64,000 bases of DNA from contig NZ_LT963352.1 in NCBI RefSeq assembly GCF_900236475.1, positions 8,465,001-8,529,000 of the forward strand, in the 5' to 3' direction. The DNA is from Streptomyces chartreusis NRRL 3882 (GTDB lineage Bacteria; Actinomycetota; Actinomycetes; Streptomycetales; Streptomycetaceae). A model generated the notes under the pieces. That model was not told the origin of the DNA and ran no database searches. It saw nothing but the letters and a program-made list of their open reading frames with translations. This document shows, piece after piece, positions 60,203-64,000 of this stretch; the first letter of the stretch is position 1; each line of letters starts with the position of its first letter. Both the position numbers and the translations under genes were made by a program.

Positions 60203-60577
60203 TCACGGCTGGCGGTTGGCCTCCACCAGCGCCCGGGTGACCGCCCGGACGCTGCGCGCGATGTGCTGCAACTGCATGACCTCGGCCGCGTACAGCTTGA
60301 TCGTGTGCTCGATGACGCCCTCGTGCAGACCGAGTCCCGGCAGGTCGGCGCGGGCGGTCTGGAGGGCGGTGCGGGCCACCCTGAGCTCCTGCTGGACCTG
60401 GATCTGGGCATGCCGGGCGAGCAGGACGGGATGGCGGATGAACACGGGGTAGCCGGCGTAGCGCGCGGGCACCAGCTCGCGCAGCCACTTGGCCGCCGAG
60501 CGCTCCCAGTCGTAGCTCCCGGGGGTCTTGACCTGGCAGGGCCAGTCCGGGCTGATGCGCGTGGACGTCAGGGGCAT
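60203..60577 (-). CDS. Hypothetical protein (124 aa)
   Basis: Starts MPLTSTRISPDWPCQVKT; soluble, helical, with YDWERSAAKWLRELVPARYAGYPVF (split: YDWERSAAKW, LRELVPARY) and HIARSVRAVTRALVEANRQP. I do not recognise the family, though the Trp/Arg pattern suggests a conserved Streptomyces protein. ATG at 60577 has GGAAG at 8-nt spacing; an ATG 6 bp upstream is less well placed. A good promoter and a palindrome lie about 170-220 bp upstream. Confidence 0.6.
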   Translation of the reverse strand: MPLTSTRISPDWPCQVKTPGSYDWERSAAKWLRELVPARYAGYPVFIRHPVLLARHAQIQVQQELRVARTALQTARADLPGLGLHEGVIEHTIKLYAAEVMQLQHIARSVRAVTRALVEANRQP

Positions 60578-60626
60578 GATCATCGCTTCCGGGTGTGCGG
60601 CGTCGTGAGGGTGGACGACGGGTCGG

Positions 60627-60660
60627 GGCGGCCCCGGCCTAGGGGATGACCGGGGCCGCC
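60627..60660. terminator. 11-bp perfect hairpin
   Basis: GGCGGCCCCGG and its complement with a 12-nt loop. It lies within the untranslated leader of the 124-aa gene or beyond the RpiR gene, so it could be a terminator or a leader structure. Confidence 0.4.
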
Positions 60661-60746
60661 ACGGACACCCGGGACGCCGAAGCGGGTAGGAGCCGGCCCC
60701 TCGGGTGCGGAACGGATCCGGAACGGCCGGGTCGCGATCCGTGAGC

Positions 60747-60775
60747 AGTATTTATATATGCCATCCGGTTTTCAA
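60747..60775 (-). promoter_or_regulatory. Sigma-70-like promoter facing the 124-aa and ABM genes
   Basis: On the minus strand TTGAAA, 17 bp, AATACT (-35 at 60770-60775, -10 at 60747-60752), with an AT-rich spacer. Confidence 0.5.
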
Positions 60776-60778
60776 GCC

Positions 60779-60796
60779 GCATGAAAACATTCATGC
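60779..60796. promoter_or_regulatory. Palindrome GCATGAA-N4-TTCATGC
   Basis: A perfect 7-bp inverted repeat with 4-bp spacer, 3 bp upstream of the -35 box just described. A likely operator, possibly for the RpiR regulator encoded next to it. Confidence 0.5.
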
Positions 60797-60897
60797 GCGC
60801 TTTGTTGTGGATGGTCCCCTCGTGCGGTCCTGTGTGCCTGACGCCGTCTGACGCGTGCCGTTCAGTCGGGGAGCCAGACGCGGAGTCAGTCGCGAAG

Positions 60898-61818
60898 TCA
60901 GTCGCGGAGGAAGAAATGGTGCTGGTCGGCGACCTGTTCGTACTCCTCCAGCCGGGCCTGCGTCCGTTCCGGGTCCGCGTCCGTCATGGCCTGGAGCAGC
61001 GCCGAGCACATCACGCCCGGGGCGGCGTAGGAGTCGAAGACCAGGCGAGATCCGGTCCCGATGGCGAAGGCGACGTCGGCCTCGTCCGCGAGCGGCCCGA
61101 GCGCCAGGTCGGTGATCAGGGCGACCTTGAGCCCGGCGCCCCGCGCCACCCGGACGGCCGTCAGGGTCTCCTGGGCGTGCCGGGGCATGGAGAACGCCAG
61201 CACCCAGGTGCCGCCGGCTTCGCGCGACTGGAGCAGCGCGTCGTAGGCGACGCTGCCACCCCGTGTCACGAGCCGGACGTCCGGGTGGATCCGGCGGGCG
61301 GCGTAGGCGAAGTACTCGGCCAGCGAGACGGAGATGCGCAGGCCGAGGACCGTCAGCGGGGTAGAGGACGACAGCTTGCGGCCGATGTCGATCACCAGGC
61401 TCGGGTCGGCGAAGTCCCGCCGCAGGTTCTCCAGGTTCTCGATCTCGGCGTCGACCGCCGCCTGTAGCTCGTTGCCCTGGTTCTCCTCGGCCGGGCCGCC
61501 GCCCGCGAGGGTGCCGAGCGCGATCGACTGGAGCTTCTCCCGCAGCGCCGGGTAACCGCTGAAGCCGACCGCCGAGGCGAACCGCGTCACCGAGGGCTGG
61601 CTCACGCCGACACGGTCGGCGAGATCCGTGATGGACAGGAACGCCGCCTCGGTGATGTTCTCGATCAGGTACTGGGCGATGCGCCGCTGGCCGGGGGACA
61701 GCCGGGGCCGGTCGAAGAGCGCTCTGAGCTGGGCGGACGGGGAGACCTCCGCTTCGGGGTCGGCCTTCCCCGAGGTGATCGCGGATGCCTGTGCGCGTGC
61801 CTGCTGCGGCGATGGCAC
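60898..61818 (-). CDS. RpiR/MurR family transcriptional regulator
   Basis: A 306-residue regulator: N-terminal RpiR helix-turn-helix (about 30-105, LSPGQRRIAQYLIENITEAAFLSITDLADRVGVSQPSVTRF shows the pattern; key part VGVSQPSVTRFA) and a SIS sugar-phosphate-binding domain (about 130-280, LVTRGGSVAYDALLQS, LAFSMPRHAQET). GTG follows GGAGG at 7-nt spacing. It would sense a phosphosugar such as MurNAc- or ribose-phosphate. Target may be the operon starting at 60577. Confidence 0.88.
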   Translation of the reverse strand: MPSPQQARAQASAITSGKADPEAEVSPSAQLRALFDRPRLSPGQRRIAQYLIENITEAAFLSITDLADRVGVSQPSVTRFASAVGFSGYPALREKLQSIALGTLAGGGPAEENQGNELQAAVDAEIENLENLRRDFADPSLVIDIGRKLSSSTPLTVLGLRISVSLAEYFAYAARRIHPDVRLVTRGGSVAYDALLQSREAGGTWVLAFSMPRHAQETLTAVRVARGAGLKVALITDLALGPLADEADVAFAIGTGSRLVFDSYAAPGVMCSALLQAMTDADPERTQARLEEYEQVADQHHFFLRD

Positions 61819-61985
61819 CGGTTCGCCTCCTTCGTCTCCCAGGGACGTTCAACATAGCTCACGCACCGTGGTGACCAGGGCTTCTTCGCACAGCACATGA
61901 GGTGCCCGGCAGGTGGATACCCGGACGCCGGGCGGGAACCCGCCGCGGCAGAAGATCCCGACACGACGGACGAGGAGCCATCGTC

Positions 61986-62147
61986 ATGACCGTCCCCGAG
62001 GAGAACCGGCCGAAGACGCAGACCACGGACGAGGTCCTGGAACACCAGGACGAGAACCGGCCTCGGCCGCCGGGCGCCACCGGCCGCACGATGCGCGAGG
62101 CCCTGGAGGAGGCCGAGGTGCGGCCCGACGACTACGACGAGCATTGA
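61986..62147 (+). CDS. Small acidic hypothetical protein (53 aa)
   Basis: MTVPEENRPKTQTTDEVLEH and so on to PDDYDEH; very acidic, probably disordered. ATG follows GAGGAG at correct spacing and the codon use is Streptomyces-like. No recognised family. Confidence 0.6.
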   Translation: MTVPEENRPKTQTTDEVLEHQDENRPRPPGATGRTMREALEEAEVRPDDYDEH

Positions 62148-62200
62148 CACGCTCCAGCCACCGCAACCGACCCGACGACGCTTCCGGCAGGTGAGACCGC

Positions 62201-62602
62201 ATGGGCGCACTGAGTGCGCTGGAGGAGACACTGGAAAACCGATGGGAGGCCCTGTGGGCACGGGTCCTCGACAAGGAGCCGGTCGAGGTCCTCGACGCGC
62301 TTCGGCACGAGTGCGACGACAACGCCGTGGTGTGCCGGGCGGGCCGTGTCATGGTCCCCAACGCCTACGACGTGGAACTCGCCGACGAGGTGCACGACCA
62401 GCTGACGCGCCACGGCACCAGCGTGGGCCAGGCCCTCACCGACAGCCTGTCCCGCCACGCGGAACGCAGGGGCTACGAGTTCGCGGGCCCGCTCGCGGTC
62501 CACGTCGCGAGGTGCCCGGAGGTACCCAATGGCCGTTACCGCGTGGCCAGCCGCGTCATGCAGCACGTGAGCACGGACGGGTTCTTCCACGCGACCCATT
62601 GA
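62201..62602 (+). CDS. Stand-alone DUF3662 (FhaA N-terminal) domain protein
   Basis: A 133-residue protein matching the N-terminal domain of FhaA: LSALEETLENRWEALWARVLDKEPVEVLDALRHECDDNA (key HECDDNA, about 36-42), VMVPNAYDVELADEVHDQL and VHVARCPEVPNGRYRVASR. In FhaA this domain sits in front of an FHA domain and takes part in cell-wall synthesis and cell division control with the kinase PknB. Here the FHA domain is absent. The ATG lies 54 bp after the small acidic protein gene and may be co-transcribed with it. Confidence 0.75.
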   Translation: MGALSALEETLENRWEALWARVLDKEPVEVLDALRHECDDNAVVCRAGRVMVPNAYDVELADEVHDQLTRHGTSVGQALTDSLSRHAERRGYEFAGPLAVHVARCPEVPNGRYRVASRVMQHVSTDGFFHATH

Positions 62603-62771
62603 CCCGCACAGACACACTGGGCCGGCGCTTCGACGGCGATGGATCGTGATCGGGTGCCCGGCGTCGTCGACGGGGCGGCTGGAGATCCTGCGACAGCGGC
62701 GGCGGGACGGCGGGAGTGGTCCGGAGGTCCCTCATGGACCCACTGTGCATCCGCTCCCGCCGCCCGGGGCG

Positions 62772-64000
62772 TCACCGCTTCACGAGTCGGACCGACAGAC
62801 CCTCAGCCGTGTGAACGGGCACGGCCCGCAGCGTCGTCGAGTCCAGCTCGACACGGTCGAACCGGCCGCGCAAGGACGGGGCCGACAGGACCGGGACGGT
62901 GGTCCCCGCGACCGGCGGCCGCTCGGCGTCGAGCCGCAGCGACAGCACGCTGCCCCGGCCCAGCAGCACGCGCCGGCTCACCGTGAGCGCCGGGCCGTGG
63001 TTCCTGCGCAGCAGCAACTCCAGCGTCGACTCGCCCTCCTGGACGTACGAGCCGCGCACCCGCAGGACCTCGTCCGCCCGCAGCGTGCCGCCCGTGACCC
63101 GGACGTCGCCCTGCCCCAGGGCGCCCGGTGACGCGGCGACCAGCGTGCCGTCCTCGACGACGGTCCCGCCGTGGTACCGGTTGTGGCCGGTCAGCCTGAG
63201 CGTGCCCGTGCCGCGCTTGGTCAGACCGCCGTCGCCCTCGATGTCGTTGCGCCAGCTGTCCGCCGCGTGGAAGCCACCGGCTGCCGCGTCCAGCGTCACC
63301 GTGACGTCGGTGTCGAACGCGCCGTATCCGTCCGCCGCCGCGAACAGGTTGAGCCGGCCCCACTGCTCGAAGCCGTCCAGCAGGACGTACCCGGAGGGCA
63401 GCGCGGTCGTGCGCAGCACCTCGCGGCGCTGGGCCGCGCTCAGGTACGGCAGCCGTGTCTCCAGCAGGACCTCCGCGCCCTTCGGCACGGTGAGCGGCTC
63501 CTTGCGTCCACGGCGGGGCAGGACGTACGTCGATCGGGCCCGGACCGCCCGGGCGTTGGCCTCGCGGTCGGCGTAGGCGTCGTCGGCGTCCGAGTGGGCG
63601 TAGGCGTACAGCGTGTCCGGTGTCGTGCCGGTCTTCTCGGTGAAGTAGGCGAGGGCCTGGGCGCGTGCCGCCGCCTTGAGTTCCGCGTTGGCCGGGTCGG
63701 CCAGCGTCGCCGCGGTCAGGGCGGTCGCCATGATCCGGCCGCCGATGACGTCGACGGTGGAGTGCATGCCCGACATGATCCGGGTGTGGCTCAGCTCGAA
63801 CGCCCGCGTCACCAGTTCCTGGAAACGCTCGGGCACCGCGTACGCGTAGGCCAGACCGGCCAGATGGAAGGCGTTGGTGTGGCCGCTCGGGAACCCGCCG
63901 TCCTCCTGAGGGGTCTCGGAGCGCTGGCGCAGCAGTTGCGGGGCCACGATTACGTCCGAGTCGTACACCGGGTAGCCGAGGGCGTCCTTCGTCCCGGTGT
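62772..64000 (-). CDS. Secreted-type PAP2 phosphatase with autotransporter-like beta-strand tail (partial)
   Basis: The right edge cuts the N-terminus; about 409 residues are in view. PSGHTNAF and HTRIMSGMHSTVDVIGG are the conserved acid phosphatase (PAP2/vanadium haloperoxidase) motifs with the catalytic His residues. After about residue 220 of the visible part comes a beta-rich region with GTGTLRLTGHNRYHGGT and VEDGTLVAASPGALGQGDV, the passenger-associated autotransporter repeat. This pairing occurs in secreted actinobacterial phosphatases. A signal peptide would lie off the window. Confidence 0.85.
   Translation of the reverse strand, partial: TGTKDALGYPVYDSDVIVAPQLLRQRSETPQEDGGFPSGHTNAFHLAGLAYAYAVPERFQELVTRAFELSHTRIMSGMHSTVDVIGGRIMATALTAATLADPANAELKAAARAQALAYFTEKTGTTPDTLYAYAHSDADDAYADREANARAVRARSTYVLPRRGRKEPLTVPKGAEVLLETRLPYLSAAQRREVLRTTALPSGYVLLDGFEQWGRLNLFAAADGYGAFDTDVTVTLDAAAGGFHAADSWRNDIEGDGGLTKRGTGTLRLTGHNRYHGGTVVEDGTLVAASPGALGQGDVRVTGGTLRADEVLRVRGSYVQEGESTLELLLRRNHGPALTVSRRVLLGRGSVLSLRLDAERPPVAGTTVPVLSAPSLRGRFDRVELDSTTLRAVPVHTAEGLSVRLVKR

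Larger units (their letters stand above)
60578..60897. other. 320-bp gap with hairpin, promoter and palindrome
   Basis: Between the 124-aa protein gene and the RpiR gene, both on the minus strand. It holds a hairpin at 60627-60660, a promoter at 60747-60775 and a palindrome at 60779-60796, in an AT-rich pocket unusual for this genome. No gene seen. Confidence 0.6.

Overview
The base composition (GC above 70% in genes, third codon positions almost all G or C), the many GTG starts, the tight gene packing and the gene content (RamC-type lanthipeptide synthetase, SpoIIE/PP2C phosphatases with histidine-kinase-like ATPase domains, ECF sigma factor with CU044_5270-type partner, mycothiol-dependent formaldehyde oxidation, F420-type PPOX protein) point to a Streptomyces chromosome. 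I saw no tRNA, rRNA, CRISPR array or complete insertion sequence.

Layout. 0-7 kb: the left edge cuts a ramC-like class III lanthionine synthetase, divergent from a large multidomain PP2C phosphatase; then a MATE exporter and a CBS-pair protein. 7.4-14.6 kb: a dTDP-L-rhamnose block (rfbA-rfbB-rfbD plus a methyltransferase on the plus strand; rfbC plus a GT2 glycosyltransferase converging on the minus strand), probably for a rhamnosylated cell-surface glycan. 14.8-19.5 kb: a small phosphodiesterase, a methyltransferase, an XdhC-type protein and a Tet(M)/OtrA-like ribosomal protection GTPase preceded by an overlapping leader ORF. 19.5-23.5 kb: a secreted GH5 hydrolase, a secreted beta-propeller protein and a TetR regulator, linked by a shared palindrome. 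23.5-30.4 kb: GlxA-type regulator, imine-reductase-like enzyme, a 5'-truncated cytochrome oxidase subunit I, and an ECF sigma operon carrying an ORF built of 141-bp tandem repeats. 30.5-36 kb: ABC exporter, mycothiol formaldehyde-detoxification pair, SDR, secreted L,D-transpeptidase. 36-42 kb: a sugar ABC importer operon with a MocA-type dehydrogenase and a divergent ROK repressor.

43.1-48.5 kb is the most interesting part: a compact minus-strand operon that looks like an undescribed RiPP (ribosomally made, modified peptide) cluster. It starts with a 23-residue peptide gene ending in Leu-Cys-Gly, with its own promoter and strong ribosome binding site, then a hairpin, then a fusion of a PqqD/RRE-like winged-helix domain with a heme-oxygenase-like diiron oxygenase, an MFS exporter, an ornithine-cyclodeaminase-like dehydrogenase, a 474-residue protein of no family I recognise, and a nitroreductase. 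Successive enzyme genes overlap by 4 bp, so they are probably translated as one coupled unit.

48.7-64 kb: a membrane-anchored S1 protease, a DUF3800-like protein, a MalY/PatB aminotransferase, a PPOX protein, a MocA-type dehydrogenase under a LacI-type operator, a Zn-ribbon/OB protein and TetR regulator sharing a palindromic operator, a peptidoglycan-binding protein, a flavin-reductase-like protein, an ANTAR-GAF-PAS-PP2C phosphatase, a monooxygenase-domain membrane protein, an RpiR regulator, a stand-alone DUF3662 (FhaA-N) protein, and a PAP2 phosphatase with an autotransporter-type beta-strand tail cut by the right edge.
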